Source: Rosa chinensis (Eukaryota; Streptophyta; Magnoliopsida; Rosales; Rosaceae). Taken from it: a stretch of 64,000 bases of DNA. Below, piece after piece: positions 1 to 13,379 of this stretch. Under the pieces are notes generated by a model. That model was not told the DNA's origin, made no database searches, and worked only from the letters and a program-made list of their open reading frames with translations. Numbering within the stretch: position 1 is the first letter of the stretch; every line of letters starts with the position of its first letter. The stretch spans positions 8,916,400-8,980,399 of the forward strand of contig NC_037093.1 in NCBI RefSeq assembly GCF_002994745.2, read 5' to 3'. The translations under genes were made by a program, and so were the position numbers.

Positions 1-146
1 ATTTATAGCATAATAATGCATATAATTAATCTACTTATAAATTACATACAGGTAATCTCCAATTCTAGAAGGTGAAAATCAAGAGAACATGAGATCACAT
101 TGACGATAAAGTAACAAACATAGCATAGGATCATACAAGTATATAC

Positions 147-2644
147 CTAATTTACAATAGAGAAATGTTTCATCCCCTGTGGCTGAAAATGTCCTCTCGT
201 TACTTATACTTTTCCTCAATCTGACTTCAGGAGTACCTGTCCTCCCGATGGCAAGTCCCACAGAGAGGAAAAAATCTGCAATGGAAGGGCAGACAATGAG
301 CTACAATCATAGGATATGCAAAGGAACTACTGTGGTATTTTCAAAGGTGAACTCATGAAGAGATACGAAGGAAGGAGGCAGAAAATTAGATATATAACAG
401 GTCTAAGGTTGGTGAGTACAATATACTTGGACAAGTTTATATATATATAATTATAAAGAGATGAATGGTATAATGAAAACCTGCCGTAGAATGAGAAAAT
501 AGTGCACAGATATAACTGCTCTTTTGCAGAATCTCCTCGCAAGTACTAATTCCAAGAGCATCCCTTAAAATATGTTCGGTGACTTTTCCAATCCCCCCAA
601 TCTGTATAAGACTTTGCATTCAGCATTTTTTTCAAAATGTATACTGTATAACCGACTTCAACGGAATATAAATGTGCTATTCTGGAAAACATTATTGTTC
701 AAGTAAAGATCGAAGTGGTAATATTTATGCTGCAATGATGCATAAAAGTTAGATATACCTTTCGTACAGGAAGTGAGGATATAAATGTCATCACAGCCAT
801 TCGATTGCTTGGTAAAATAAACTGTCCATTCGGCTTGTTTATATCTGAACAAACCTGAGGAATATAATATGAAGAGGTTTTCTCAACAAATCGTCTCAAT
901 CAAATTTTGCACAGATAGTTTTAGCCCCAAAAAAAAAAAAAAAAGTACTGATAATATCTAACCCCTAAACATGAAAAGTAAAGAAAAAAGTTCAATGTCA
1001 CTGCTAAACAAGTAAAGCAATGTGATATCATAGATCGAGGCAATTGACAGTTATATATGTGTATTTTTTCATCAATAGTGCCCTTCTCTTTGCAAACGTC
1101 AGTTACCAGTAGCTAACTCTCAAAACAAGCAGAATTTCTCTATCTTTTTCATCATGCGTGAAATTTATTGTCCCCTAATAATGGGAACTTGCATTTAAAT
1201 TGACATCATATACTCAACTGGACAACATGAGATAACCTTCCACATATTTTTTGTCAGTAAAGAGAACTGAACTAGTATGCCACATTGACAATATGCTGAT
1301 GCATATCAACGTAATATTATTCAACAATTTTTTTCAGAATACCTTAGCAAGTAGACGGTTTGGTGCTACTCCAGCGCTACATGTTAGACCAGTCTCTTCA
1401 TTAACACCATCTCTGAGTTCTTTGGCAATCTTCAAGGAGGGTAAGTTTACAAATGAGATTTAACACCACACTTTACAAAGGGCAATGTGAATCCAAGTAG
1501 GGTATAAGCAATGTGATATCACATGTCTAGGCCATATATACTCACTTCTTCCCCAGTAGTGCCCTTTTCTTTGCAAACCTCAGTAACATCAAGGTACGCT
1601 TCGTCTAAACTAGCAGCCAGGAAGTTAGGATCATACTTCCGAAACACTAAGAAAAACAGGAAGTTACAATTAGAGATAAGCAGTTGCCAAAAAGAGTATT
1701 CACTAAAGATCTGCATTTAAACACAAGACCTACCTTTTCTAGTTAAATCACTGTAATAAGTGTACTTCTTGAAATCTGTTGGAACAAAAACTAACTCCGG
1801 ACATAATTTACGAGCAATGAAGCCAGGCATTGCAGCTCGAACCCCAAATCTCCTTGCCTACAAAGCGGCCAAACCACATTCCCAATATGCACTCGTAAGG
1901 TAAACATAAGACAACAGTTTCCAATATGACATCCAATTTTGATCGCACAAAGGTATTAATTTGTACCTCATAATTAGCAGTCGAGATCATAGACATACCA
2001 CCAACAGCCATGGGCTTTCCCTTCAACGACGGCTCACTTAAAGTCTCAACAGCTGCATAGAAAGCATCCATATCCACATGTATCCAAACCCTCGACAGGT
2101 CACGCATTGCTTCTAACTCCACAACTCTCTTATCAGCAACCTAAACTCACCACCTTTACCATAAAAACCAATCCCAATTTTCCCAAATCACAAAACAAAA
2201 TCGGTGGACATTGAATATCTACCTTCTGATAGTGAGCCAAATCTGCGGCGGTGAGCTTTGCACCCCGAGCACGCATGTTCTCTATCTTCTCCTTAATCAA
2301 AGCCTCCTTGCGCTCCTCGTTCTTAAAATACTCCGACCCTTTGCTCATTTCATACACTACTCTCTGAACCTTCTCTTTATCCACGCCTTCCATACCTGAA
2401 AATTTCGAATTTCAATGGAACAAGACTCGATTAGTGATCAGTCAGATATGGGAATTAGATTCCATTTCGTGGAATTCGATTTCAAACCCTAATTTTTGGA
2501 GACAAAGGTAGAGTTTTTCAACCATTTTTGGTTGTGATAGTGGACCGAGAAGATTAAATACGTACCGGCTTTGGCATTGGTGTAGACGGTGGTGTAGGAC
2601 TGCCACGGCCGAGCGGCGTCGCCGGCGGTTTCTGAATTGGCCAT
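147..2644 (-). CDS. POLK: DNA polymerase kappa (Y-family translesion polymerase), N-terminal two-thirds, 3' end off the window
   Basis: Y-family polymerase that copies past damaged template bases in the nucleus. Nine exons are visible on the minus strand, by eye: 2644-2566, 2395-2223, 2140-1967, 1857-1734, 1646-1546, 1429-1343, 854-759, 601-481 and 275-147, all with AG/GT borders. The start at 2644 opens [20 protein letters not shown], matching the family's N-terminus. Palm catalytic motifs are intact: [12 protein letters not shown] (exon 3; first metal-binding Asp) and SLDEAYLD (exon 5; Asp-Glu pair). [25 protein letters not shown] (given here as two parts, [15 protein letters not shown] and [10 protein letters not shown]) spans exons 6-7, and [11 protein letters not shown] (exon 8) is the helix-hairpin-helix DNA-binding turn. 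No in-frame stop was seen, so the gene looks functional. The little-finger domain and C-terminus must lie left of position 1. Sure of the family; exon borders are good to a few bases. Confidence 0.93.
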
Positions 2645-3784
2645 GTGGAATCTTTTTCGCTCCAAAATCTGAACCTGGAAGAAGAAGAGGGAAATGTGAA
2701 TACTGACTAGAATGGGGTTGTAACTTGTAAGCAAAAATGAATTGAATTTAGAATTGGGCTGGCCCAATGACCTGTAATCAGAGGTCCACAACAATACTTG
2801 AAAATGAGAAAAAAAAATTCGTATTTTACATATTAATTGGAGCCGAAGTGAAATGATTGGTTCAGACCAGAAAATTAAAAAAAAAAAAAAAATTGACATG
2901 ATTGGTTGTTCAACCAAAAAAAAAAAAAACACAATTGATGCATTTTGATCTATAAAAAGATGAGAAATCGGACACACAGACAAATTGAATTTGATGGGGT
3001 GAGGGAGAGAACCCGGAGCTAGCTTACCTTCTTGCAATTGATTACCGTGATTGCATGTGGATGGGTTTCGACGTGGCAGATTTCGAAAGCCACCACAAAA
3101 ACAGCGTCTAAATCCAGATTGAGGAAATACTAAACACAAATTGCATATAATTGAGGGAAAGAAAATATAAATTGAATGTAAATAGAAATTTCATATGATT
3201 TTGTGGTCAAAATCGATTACAAACGACAAGCATATCAAATCCTAGAACATGACCCATTACAAAATCAAATACGGATATGTAGAGGACGGAGAAACCTCAC
3301 TTGATCTAACTACTGAACTGACTCTAATTGAACACTGAATGAACTTGACTTGACCCAATTACTAACTCTAATTCAAAACTAAATAGAATGGAGCAAACAC
3401 TAGCTAGCACTCTCCATCGCTTTACGTCTCGTCTGACACCCGTCCGTTGTTGTTTTGCTCAGTCACCGTAACAGGCATGGCAGGTTTGCAAGAAGATGAA
3501 GATGCCTCCATAGAGAATCAGTTCAATGGTAGTATATTGGGAATAATCTGCACTCTGTTCATATGGTCTAAGTTTGTGTTCTTCTTCTTCTTGTTGATAA
3601 ATGCTACAGATTTCTCAGATTGACCCTGGGCTTTCACGCCAGGTCATTGATAATATTGGGCCAGGTCTGATCCAGTGAACAACATTACAGTTAGCCAAAC
3701 TCAAAGTTTGTACTCTATCCAAACTCGATATTTTTCATTACATAATGTTGTGTTATAATTTAAAGCATCCATTTTCTAAATCAT
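2645..3784. other. Intergenic region upstream of POLK
   Basis: Promoter/5' UTR side of POLK. It is AT-rich, with A-runs near 2879-2892 and 2918-2930. I see no protein-coding exon: the minus-strand reading frame 2489-3139 starts far from any conserved sequence and runs through the POLK first intron. No convincing TATA box could be assigned. Confidence 0.5.
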
Positions 3785-3948
3785 CATTTCAAACAAAATC
3801 ATTTTGTTATTTGAAAGACATATAACAAATGAACTGTTTAGGTATAAGTAATGCTTTAGGCCTCTCCATTTCAAACAAAATCATTTTGTTATTTGAAAGA
3901 TACATAGCAAATGAATTGTTCAGGTATAAGTTATGCTTTAGGCCTCTC
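3785..3948. repeat. Tandem duplication, two 82-bp units
   Basis: Units 3785-3866 and 3867-3948 are head-to-tail copies of the same length, each starting catttcaaacaaaatcattt and ending ggcctctc, with only a handful of substitutions. It lies in the downstream flank later split by the copia element. Confidence 0.9.
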
Positions 3949-3969
3949 ATACAGACATAATAGCTTACC

Positions 3970-4187
3970 ACTTGAACATATTTAGAACATAGAAAAAGAA
4001 TCAGAAGACACAAAGCAAGCACACTTCAACATGGAATGCTTCCGACTTATTATATTACATCAATTGGCCTTGTTTTAGTTAACTCGTAATATTGTTTTTT
4101 AGCTAATAATTAAATCATAATCTTCCAATAACGAATGAGAGACTCATAATAGTCATACACCATTAGACTGATCATAATCGTCTACTT
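3970..4187 (-). other. Downstream flank of the 4-TM gene (copy A), cut off by the copia insertion
   Basis: This stretch matches 25147-25369 closely: the shared tract agaatcagaagacacaaagc is followed by a common gttttagttaact block and gagagact. Before the copia insertion it continued directly into 22692 and so formed the 3' flank of the membrane protein gene at 22752-23378. It is non-coding and ends with the 5-bp target duplication tactt at 4183-4187. Confidence 0.75.
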
Positions 4188-4401
4188 TGTTAAAGTAAAA
4201 TGACAATTGGAATTGGTCTACTCATTTCATTTCATAGTCCCTTTATATAAGGATAGAATTACAACGGAAATATTAATTACATTAAATACATTGAATGCTG
4301 ATTGATCTATAATTGTGCTGATTGATGGTAATCACTGATTCCTTGATTCCCTCTCCGTCAGTCGCTTTGAAGAAGGCATATAATATGTTTTTCCTTTAAC
4401 A
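4188..4401 (-). repeat. Copia 3' LTR (left)
   Basis: 214 bp, TG...CA, near-identical to 22479-22691. Immediately inside it, 4402-4409 reads ttccccct, the complement of a purine-rich polypurine tract (minus-strand AGGGGGAA), as expected next to a 3' LTR. Confidence 0.93.
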
Positions 4402-4606
4402 TTCCCCCTTGTGCCAAGTCAAAGACGAAATGGTGCATAAGTTGTTGCCTCACTAAAAATCTTGCCAAGTAACAATAAAAACTATGTGGGACAAAAATAA
4501 AACTTGGTTGAAGGAAAAGAGCACAACGCACCTTCTACATTTGAGAATGACATGTGTGTGTTAGACTCCCCCTGACGTCTACACCTCCCCCTGATCTTTA
4601 CATTAA

Positions 4607-6350
4607 TCAAGTGAGCTTGGAAAGTCTTCGCATTCCTATGCTTTTCACATGTTTCTCAACTATGGCCTTAGGTAGTGATTTGGTGAACAAATCTGCCACA
4701 TTCTCCTCAGACCTTACTTGATTCACTCGAATCTTGAGGAGGGTTTGTTGTTGCTGATTGTGGGAAAATTTTGGCCATATGTGTTTTGTATTATCCCCTT
4801 GATATATCTTAGCTTTATCTGTTCGATGCAAGCTGCATTATCTTCATAAATGCAAGTAGGCTCTTCAGTGGTAGAACTCAAACCACTAGTCCCTCGAATA
4901 TGTGTAATGATACCTCTTAACCATATACACTCACGAACCATCTCAAGTAGAGCAATGATCTCTGAGTGGTTCGAGGAGGTAGCCACAAGGGTTTGCTTGG
5001 TATATCTCCAAGATATCGCTGTGTTCCCATTGGTAAATACATAACCAGTTTGGGAACGATCTTTATGTGGGTCAGAAACGTATACAGTATCAGCAAAACC
5101 GACCAAAACGTAGTTTGGCGTTTTTGTGTAGTGAGTGGCGTTTTCGCCATCAACGTTTCCTTTAGGGATTGCAGTTCCATATGCGGTCCCTCTTGTCTTT
5201 CTGTAGGGAAAGAACAATCCCAAGGCAATGGTTCCTTTTAGGTATCGAAAATGTTCTTAATACTATTCCAGTGACGCTGCGTTAGCGCTGAGCTAACTCT
5301 AGCTAACAAGTTCATTGAGAATGCAATGTCTAGTCGAGTACATTAGGCTAGGTACAATAATGCGCCTATTGCACTTAGATAGGGAATTTTAGCTCCCAAC
5401 ACCTCTTCGTCATCTTCCTTTGGACGAAATGGATCTTTCCTTGCATCCAAGCTTCGACCGATCATGGGAGTGCTAGCAGGATGCGTTTTGTCCATGTTAT
5501 ATCGCCTGACTTTTGGACATACGCAGACTGGTAGATTAGTATTCCACAAACTCGGTGTTCTAGTTCAAGGCCTAGATAGAATTGAGTTTTCCTAAGATCC
5601 TTCATCTCAAATTCGGATTTCAAGTAGCTCGCGGTTTCTCTTATTTCATCAAGAGTACCTATTATGTTCATATCATCGACATATACAGCTACAATTGCAA
5701 ATCCGGAACTTGTTTTCTTTATGAATACGCAGGGGCATACTTCATCGTTCTTATATCCCTTTCCAATCAAGTACTCACTTAGACGGGTATACCACATCCG
5801 CTCGGATTGTTCAATCCGTAAAGTGAGTGTTTCAACTTAATTGCAAACGCACTTTGTGGTTTAGAGTCAATTGACTTGGGTAATGCAAGGCCATCAGGCA
5901 CTTTTCATGTATATCTCTGAATCTAGATTCCCATAGAGATATGCAATAACCACATCCATGAGCTGCATTTCCAGTCCTTCAGAAATTACTAAGCTAACTA
6001 AGTAGCGGAACGTTATAATGTCCATTACGGGAGAGTATGTCTCCTCGTAGTCAATTCCAGAGCGTTGTGAGAAACCTTGCGCCACAAGGCGAGCCTTGTA
6101 CCTCAGGACTTCATTATTCTCATTACGCTTTCTGACAAAGACTCTTTTATGTCCTACAGGCTTTACACTTGGTAGGGTTAGCACTATCTGACCAAATACT
6201 TGTCTCTTTGTCAGAGAATCTAATTCTACCTGGATTGATTCTTTCCATTGAGGCCAATCTGCTCTTTGTTGACATTTTTCAACAAAGCGTGGTTCGATAT
6301 CATCGTGCTCTATGATTCCTTGAGCAACAGTATATATCATCAATGTGTAT
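4607..6350 (-). pseudogene. Copia pol: reverse transcriptase and RNase H (frameshifted)
   Basis: Reading leftward: an RT start with PVMDIITFRYLVSL (about 6000), the RT active site YVDDM (about 5680), then EFEMKDLRKTQFYLGLE, and RNase H with VGFADTVYVSDPHKDRSQTG (about 5100) and EDNAACIEQIK (about 4830), ending in RSEENVADLFTKSLP and a stop at 4607. The catalytic YVDD box and the RNase H acidic residues are intact, but the region is spread over several frames (breaks near 5230, 5450 and 5890). This is the C-terminal half of the copia polyprotein and makes cDNA in the cytoplasmic particle. Confidence 0.92.
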
Positions 6351-7068
6351 GGAAGATCTTTCTATCAACTCATAAGCACTCTCATAATCCTTTGAGATTT
6401 CTTTGTTCTCTGGAATCATTTCAAACATCGGAGCGTCTTCCAGTATTGATTCATGGACATAACTATAATCAGAGACAATCTCATGAGAGGGATTCTATAC
6501 ATTGATGATTGGTTTGTGCCTTACTCACCCTCTTCTTCCTTAGGTGAGTGTCATTCGAACCAAGTGACCTCCCTCTCTTCCTTGGGGAGCCACGGCCTCA
6601 ACCACACCTCCACTAAGTGTGGTTGCAGTGCCTCTATCTGCGGCACTGTGCCCCTTGTTGGGGACTTCTAACCTTGCAGGCACATTTGCAGCTGGTCTAT
6701 GTGATCTCGTCACTTTTACGATATCAGTAAATGCATCAGGCATCGAATCTGCTACGTTCTGAAGATCGATTATTCTTTTCACTTTCACTTTCACTTTGTG
6801 AAGTGTGGGGATCAAAATGAGACAGATTGGGGACAAACCACGACAATTCCTGTCGTTCCCTTGGAAAATCCTTTTTCCTATCTCCCCCTAACGACGAGAA
6901 GACTGTCTCATTAAAGTGACAATCCGCAAATCTAGCGGTAAAGAGATCACCTGTCAAGGGTTCCAATTAGCAGATAATTGTTGGGGATTCGTATCCAACA
7001 TAAATACTTAATCATCTCTGAGGACCCATTGTAGTGCGTTGTGGGAGCGCAATAGGCACATATACTGC

Positions 7069-8324
7069 TCAACCAAATATGCGTAAGTATGAAATGTCAG
7101 GCTCATATCTAGTTACCAACTGGTACGCAGAAAATGGTTGGCTAGTTGTGGGTCTGAAACAAATAAGTAAAGCTGTGTGCAATATTGCATAACCCCATGC
7201 AGATATAGGCAGGTTGGTGCGCATAACCAATGCCCTAGCCACCGTCAAAAGGCTAGCCACCATCTGTAGCCTTTTGATGGTGGCTTCTGCGAGACCATTT
7301 TGTATATGCACATAAGGTATAGGATGCTCTACATCAATCCAAATAGATATGCAATAATCATCAAATGCTTTTGATGTAAACTCTCTAGCATTATTAAGCC
7401 TTATAGACTTGATAGGGTGATCAGGGTGGTGAGCCCTTAAACGTATAATCTGTGCTAGGAGTATTGCAGCATTTCTTGTGGACAATAAAACGACATGTGA
7501 CCAGATTGTCGAAGCATCCACCAGAACCATAAAGTACTTGAATGGTCCGCATTCTGGATGGATAGATCCACAGACATTTCTTTGTATCCTTTGTAAGAAT
7601 GGAATGTTTTGTTTTGTACCTTTAGCATAGGAAGGTCTCGATCCTGTTTTTGCTAAAGAGCAGGCTTTGCAAAACGAGTGATGTGCCTTTGAAATAGTCA
7701 ATGAGGCATAATGGGAGAGAGGTAGTGCTTCTGGTCCTTCAGAAGGCAATGACTGCATTTGAGCAATACTAGAACCGACACCTTGCAGTGTGGCGGATTT
7801 TTCTCCCATTTTTCGCTCGAAAGAAGGGATGCCCGTGTGAGTTCTTTAAAAATACGGATCATCATGTTACTACCTCAGTGCCATAGGCGGTCATGCAAAA
7901 GCCTGTATGAGTCAGTGTCCCACATTTCATTGTTGGTGACAATATAGGATTCAATAATCCGAATCGTAGGGAGGTACATTCCACTAGATTGACTCATAAG
8001 TTTCTCTAAGATGCATTTCCTTCCACAATCATTAGATGTAATATCAAGGTATTCAGTTCCATTTTCACGGTGTGTTTTCACATGATAACCATTGGCACAA
8101 ATAGCTTTGAAACTTTAACAAGGTTCGATTAGCTCTTGGTGCATATAGAGCGTCTGTGACTTTAAATGTTGTGCCATTAGGCAGCAAAAATTTGGCAACT
8201 CCTCGCCCTTTTATTAGTTGTGATAATCCAATCATCGTAGTCACAGACGAATTATAGGCTATTAGTTCAATGAATAATTGCCTATTTCTTAATATTGTGT
8301 GGGTAGTCCCACTATCATCTAAGC
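7069..8324 (-). pseudogene. Copia pol: protease end, GAG-pre-integrase and integrase
   Basis: Starts at the nested insertion border with the protease active-site string DDSGTTHTIL (about 8318-8290), then the GAG-pre-integrase region, then the zinc-binding HHSFCKACSLAKTG (about 7680) and the integrase core. The core shows the first Asp in MVLVDASTIWSHVV. The second catalytic Asp is replaced (RLNNAREFTS where RLDNAGEFTS is usual), and the Glu lies in QNGLAEATIKRLQ. Frameshifts occur near 7810 and 7875. The lost Asp predicts an inactive integrase. Confidence 0.9.
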
Positions 8325-11300
8325 TGTGAGCCCCCGAAAATTTTGTTTAATTTTAAAAGCTAATTTTTTTTCGCCAATAAGATTTTCGCAAGGTGATACA
8401 AGTTAAGGAATTGACTTTGGAAATAGTTTTTGGTGTCAAGACCACTTATTGGGCCTTATGATTTAGGTTTGGGCCGAGATTTCTTTCATATGGGCCTAGA
8501 AGGTTACTAAAGTTCATTGAAGCAAATTTGAAAGGAAGGCGAATTGAGTTGTAGACTTGTAGTGACGATTTTAATTTTTAGTTCTAACGAAATCGAGTTT
8601 TAGGTTTAGGACGAGGTCGAGAACTAACTTAGAAAGTTTCCGACGAAAAACCAGTGAAAGAAAAGCTATGAACCCAAAACCGAAAGGAATCAGCAAGGAG
8701 AATTCCGTAATTCATCGCAAGGGCAAAACGGACTTTTCGTATGGGCTATGAATAAAAGGGATTGTGAGACCCCAAAATCTCCAAACTCTATCTTCCCCTC
8801 TCGGCCGTACCTCTCTTCTCTCTCCCCGACCCATCTCTTTCTCATCTTCCTTCTGCAACCACCGGAAACACAGCGTCCGGCCACCATCTCACCACACGGC
8901 TACCCCTAATCGATCCAGCATCCAAATCCGACCCAAGCCCAAGCCTCACCATCGACATGCATAGACTCCGGCCTCCACCTGCGATCCTCCGAACCACGAC
9001 GCCACTATCGCTACCTCCTTTCGAATCCCGGCTACCACCTTGCCACACCACCATCACCGCTCAACTCAGTGGACTACGGAGATCAAAACCCAAAAGCAAC
9101 TTCCCCAACCGACGCCGGAAGACCACTGTAAGAGCCATCGCCGGAGACGAGGATCTGCGGTTCTTTGTTCTTCAATTTTCGGTCTGAATCGAGCTATAAC
9201 ACTCACATGGATACAATCCTCGCTTCACGACCTCCCAAGCACCCCAAATTTTGAACCCCCGATTCCGACCTGAGCTACTGCTGGTGTGTGGACCACCGTA
9301 GCTCCGTCGCTCACAGTCGCCGGAAACGTTAGGTCTTCTCGATTAGCTAATTTCCTGATTTCTCTTAGCTGGAGCTTCTGGTTTGAGTAGAGTGAGCCCT
9401 ACTAACTTGTTGTTTAATTTGGAGTATGAGGATTGTTAAGTTCTGCGTTTTTGGAGTTCTGGAGAAGAGGAACTATTGGGTCAGTTCATAGAGAATGGAT
9501 GGAGGTAAGGACCATGAACTCTGTCTTGCATATGAATTTGGTTAAGAATTGAGTTAAGGATCATAATTCTGTCGTTTATTTGAATTACGTGAGGTTTATG
9601 GATTTCTGCATTTCTGGAGTTTTGGAAAGGAAGAAGCTAGTGTGTCAGTTTTCATTGAGACTGAAAAAGGGTAAGGAGTACTCATAGGTTCTGTTTTGAA
9701 TAGAAGTGTTGGTGAAGAGATGGGTTGTTAATTTTGTTATGCTCGATAGGTGTTAAAACAGTGGTGAACGATGGATTGCAGCAGTGACGATTTAATTTCC
9801 AAGCTGGAAAAGAAGAATGGTAAGGGTTTGGGTATTTGGATATGTTTTTGGCATGTGTTGTTTGTACTGATTGAGGTTGTGGTTATAGTGAAAACAAGAA
9901 GTGATTTTGTGAATTAAAAAGATGAATTTGGTACAGAATGTTGAAATGTCACTTGAGGATGAAATCGGTGGTTTGGCCAAATACTTAAAGAAATTGGCGA
10001 TTGAGAATGGAGGATTGTGTTTGTTCAAGTTAAAAATTAATTAGACAAGTTACAGTTGGAACAATCCTAATCTTATCATATCCCGGAATGACTTAAAGTG
10101 TGACGAAGTTATTTGGGAATGATAATTATCGTTTGTTTCCTTAAAGTAAAACACTAAACAAATAAAGGTCAAAGTGCCAAGTATAATGACCATATCCTAA
10201 ATGATTCAAATGTAATATCACTTGGATTATTTAGGAATGGTAAATATATTTGTTGCTCAAGAAAGAAATGCTAGACAATGGCATCGAATAATTAATGCGG
10301 ACTATACTATGGAAAGAAGCATAATCACCATATCCTAAATAGTTCAAAAGCCGTATCATTTGAACTATTTGGGAATGGTTAATAGTTTTATTTGTTAAAG
10401 GTTAATTCAATGGACTTTAAAGAAATTAAGTGAATGCCTTGGGTGCTCGATTGATTAAGTTAATGATGTCAAGTTACTTATTGGTTTAATTTTTATTATA
10501 AAGGACTCGAGCGTGTGCCCATGAAATTGGAAGGAGTATTGAAAGTCGGAAACGAAACTAAGTTTGTGCGAGCACTCCAATTCCATGTAGGGTGAGCTGT
10601 CCCTTCCTTGTTAGAGGCTTTTCTATATGTGGAATGCTCTAGTATATTAATATGTTGCCTGCAAGTACGTTTTTGGGTTGTTCATTAGTCGATGCCTCGT
10701 GATACATGTGTTTTCAGAACTGATAATTGCTAATTGCGAAAACCGAGGCTAGACTTGCATGTTGAGATAATGTACCCTTGTATGTTTATACTTGTGACCT
10801 GAAAGTGAATGGGACCTAGACGCGTAGATTCCTAGGAATCCCACGGTGTCGATAACCGTGAACCTCCGGAGGGGGCCATGCTCCTATGTTTGTCGAGGAA
10901 GAGTGAGTACAGACAGTGAACCAGTCATAGGAGACTCAGGGCCAGGAAATGGACACTTTCGCTACTTGTAGTCGGAAGTACTACAGAGTAGTTGGCCGGT
11001 TCTCGAAGGATGACGAACCAGGTCGGTCACCGATTTGATTTATATTGGCCGGCAGGTAAGTATCTCGGAGCTCCAAATTGTGTGAAGCATACTGCATATG
11101 CTTTATAAAAGAAATAAATGTTTGTGGTTGCCTATTTTTAAAAGTATTTTCGATAAACGTGCACAATATTATGTAGTAAATATTTTCAAGTATATTATTA
11201 TTTTCAAACCTAGCATGGTTGGGTCGGCCCTTACTGGGCATGCGAGGACGAAAGCTCACCCCTACAACAGTGTGCAGGTTTTGAGCATGTGGTCGGGAAG

Positions 11301-11759
11301 CGTATAGGAGAGGCACATGGTCCGGCTTGGCGCATTCCTCTTTGTCTTTACCAAAGTACGGTTTCGGGTCTATTATCGGATTTTGAAGTCACTTATTTAT
11401 TTATTTATTTATTTATTTATTTCCTACTCGCTTACACAAATTCCGGGAGACCCGTAACCCTGGGGCGCGTCTCCCATGCTTGTAGTTATTTAGTGAATTG
11501 TTTTATTCTCCAAATTGGGCTCCGATTGCAAGCCCAAAACTCTTAGCCCATTTCAAATTCCGCTTTTGAAAATTTGTTGTTCGGTTGCTAGAATGTTTTG
11601 AGACATTTGTCCAAGAAAGTGTTTTGTAAACCAACAACCTAAACTCAAAAGGCCTTGTGATTTCGGGTTGATGAGTTATCGGGATGTCGTTAGCGACGTG
11701 TCGGTTTCTCATTGGCTTGGGGTCGCGGCGCTGTGGGACCCCTATCTCGGGTCACCACA
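8325..11759. mobile_element. Large solo LTR (3.4 kb) inserted in the copia protease
   Basis: Begins TGTGAGCCCCCG and ends CGGGTCACCACA, flanked by the 5-bp duplication taagc (8320-8324 and 11760-11764). Removing it rejoins the copia frame exactly at the protease active site (ELECL then DDSGTT on the minus strand), which fixes both borders. It has no gag/pol and no second LTR inside, so a solo LTR left by recombination is the simplest reading. Size and terminal sequences resemble LTRs of Del/Tekay-type chromoviruses (family recollection). Internal ORFs such as 8764-8964 look like chance frames in GC-rich leader-like DNA. A short tandem tttattta run lies at 11393-11421. Confidence 0.8.
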
Positions 11760-12151
11760 TAAGCACTCAAGTTCTCCTCCATTCATTCCTACAAATAAAT
11801 GGGAGGTATTTAGAAAATATAACTCATATTCTTTAGAGTATTTCTATTTGTGTAGAATGGTATTATTTTCATTCTAATAATTTTTCCTTTTTTCTAGATG
11901 TATTGCTTTACATCTTTATAGTGCTATTTCGAACCATGTAAATATGTGTATAGAAAATAAATTTGAATAAATTTAGTGCTTCAAAATAAAATTCGAAATT
12001 TATTAATAAGCCAACGATAATCAAATCAAAGTCTTGTTCAGAAATCTTATTGATCAATCCATGATTGAAAATAAACTTTAAGACCAAACAATAGTCTAAT
12101 TAAAAGTGAGGCATTATGCCTTCACAACTGTCTTTGGAAAATAAAAACAGA

Positions 12152-13128
12152 TCAGTCAAGATTGAGAGCATCCATTGACTTAGCAAGTTCCTCTTTGCCA
12201 TTGAAGTCTGCAATTGTAAGGTTGACGTCTAAGTCATGACCTCCTTCTTCCATATAGTCAGCCTCTTGTTCTTTAGACTCTCTATACCTCTTGTAATTTG
12301 CTGCTACTCTGTTGTTTGCTTGGCAGTTCTTGTACCAATGCCCAATGAATCCACACCTATAGCATGGTTCATTGTCAACTCTTTCTTTTTGCATCTTGTT
12401 TCCACGATCCCCATGTCCCTTTCCATGTGGTGGATTGTTGCTATGTGGGTAGGGATCAACACGTCTAAACCCCCTTGCATTGGAGTTATTTCCACCTTTC
12501 ATTTTGCCATAATTAGCCTCGGGAATTTTCTTTGTCCCAGTGGGCCTGGCATTATTATTCAAGAGAATCTCATTTTGTTTCTCAGCCACTTGCAGTAGGC
12601 TTATCAACTTATTGAAGGTTGTGATTCTTTTGTTGTCATAATCCAACTGATATTGATTCGCTAGTATAAAAGTTGAATTAGGAAAGGTGGTAAGAGTCTT
12701 GTAGATCATATATCATCTTTTGTGATTTCCCTTCCACAGAAATTGAGACGTGCTTTTAAGAGCAACATATCCTTGTTGAAGTCATTGACCTTTTTATAGT
12801 CAAGCAAGCGGATTCCATTCCACCGAACAGCCAGTCCTGGGAGCAAAGTATCGTGAATGTTCCCAAAACGTCCTTTAAGGGCATCCCACAGTGCTTTGGG
12901 TGTCTTCAACTGAAGGTACTCCCAGCGTAGGCTAGGATCAATATGTCGCCTCAAAAACATTAAGGCATCTGCTTTCACCTTATTAGATAGTTCATCATCT
13001 TTGGGGTCAGTAATGGTGGCAGTGTAGTCTTTTGCCACAAAGGCAGTTTCCATATCGGAAACCCAACAATGGTACTCAAGTCCTTCTTAGTCCAAAATGT
13101 CAAACTCAAGTCGAGTTGGATCAGCCAT
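12152..13128 (-). pseudogene. Copia Gag (nucleocapsid) with one frameshift and one stop
   Basis: The start at 13128 reads MADPTRLEFDILD, then an in-frame TAG, then continues through METAFVAKDYTATITDPKDD and WDALKGRFGNIHDTL. A small indel at about 12708 shifts the frame, which goes on through NEILLNNNARPTGTKK to the zinc knuckle CYRCGFIGHWYKNC (CX2CX4HX4C, about 12375-12334) and ends at 12152. It packages element RNA in the virus-like particle. The zinc knuckle is intact and the rest is lightly decayed. Confidence 0.9.
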
Positions 13129-13379
13129 CTACATAAAACAAAAGGGAAGATATAAATTACGCAATCATAAAGACATCCACGTGAATTATTTTCCAAAAAT
13201 ATGAATTAGATTTCAAGACCAAGATTCGTAATGGTCACATTTTTTCGATGCTATGTGACAATACTTTATCACAGTAATGGTGTATTTATAATGCGCATGA
13301 ACTTTCATTATCATGGCAAAACGCAATTCTTTTTGTATAGCATTCTAAACAAGTAATAATCATAGCACGTAATAAATAA

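Noticed and set aside
2489..3139. 216-codon minus-strand frame overlapping POLK exon 1
   Set aside because: Crosses the well-supported first intron and start of POLK and contains poly-F/poly-K runs from homopolymers; no family features.
8764..9273. Pro/Arg-rich frames in the solo LTR
   Set aside because: Several overlapping frames are open at once because of high GC; no conserved motif.
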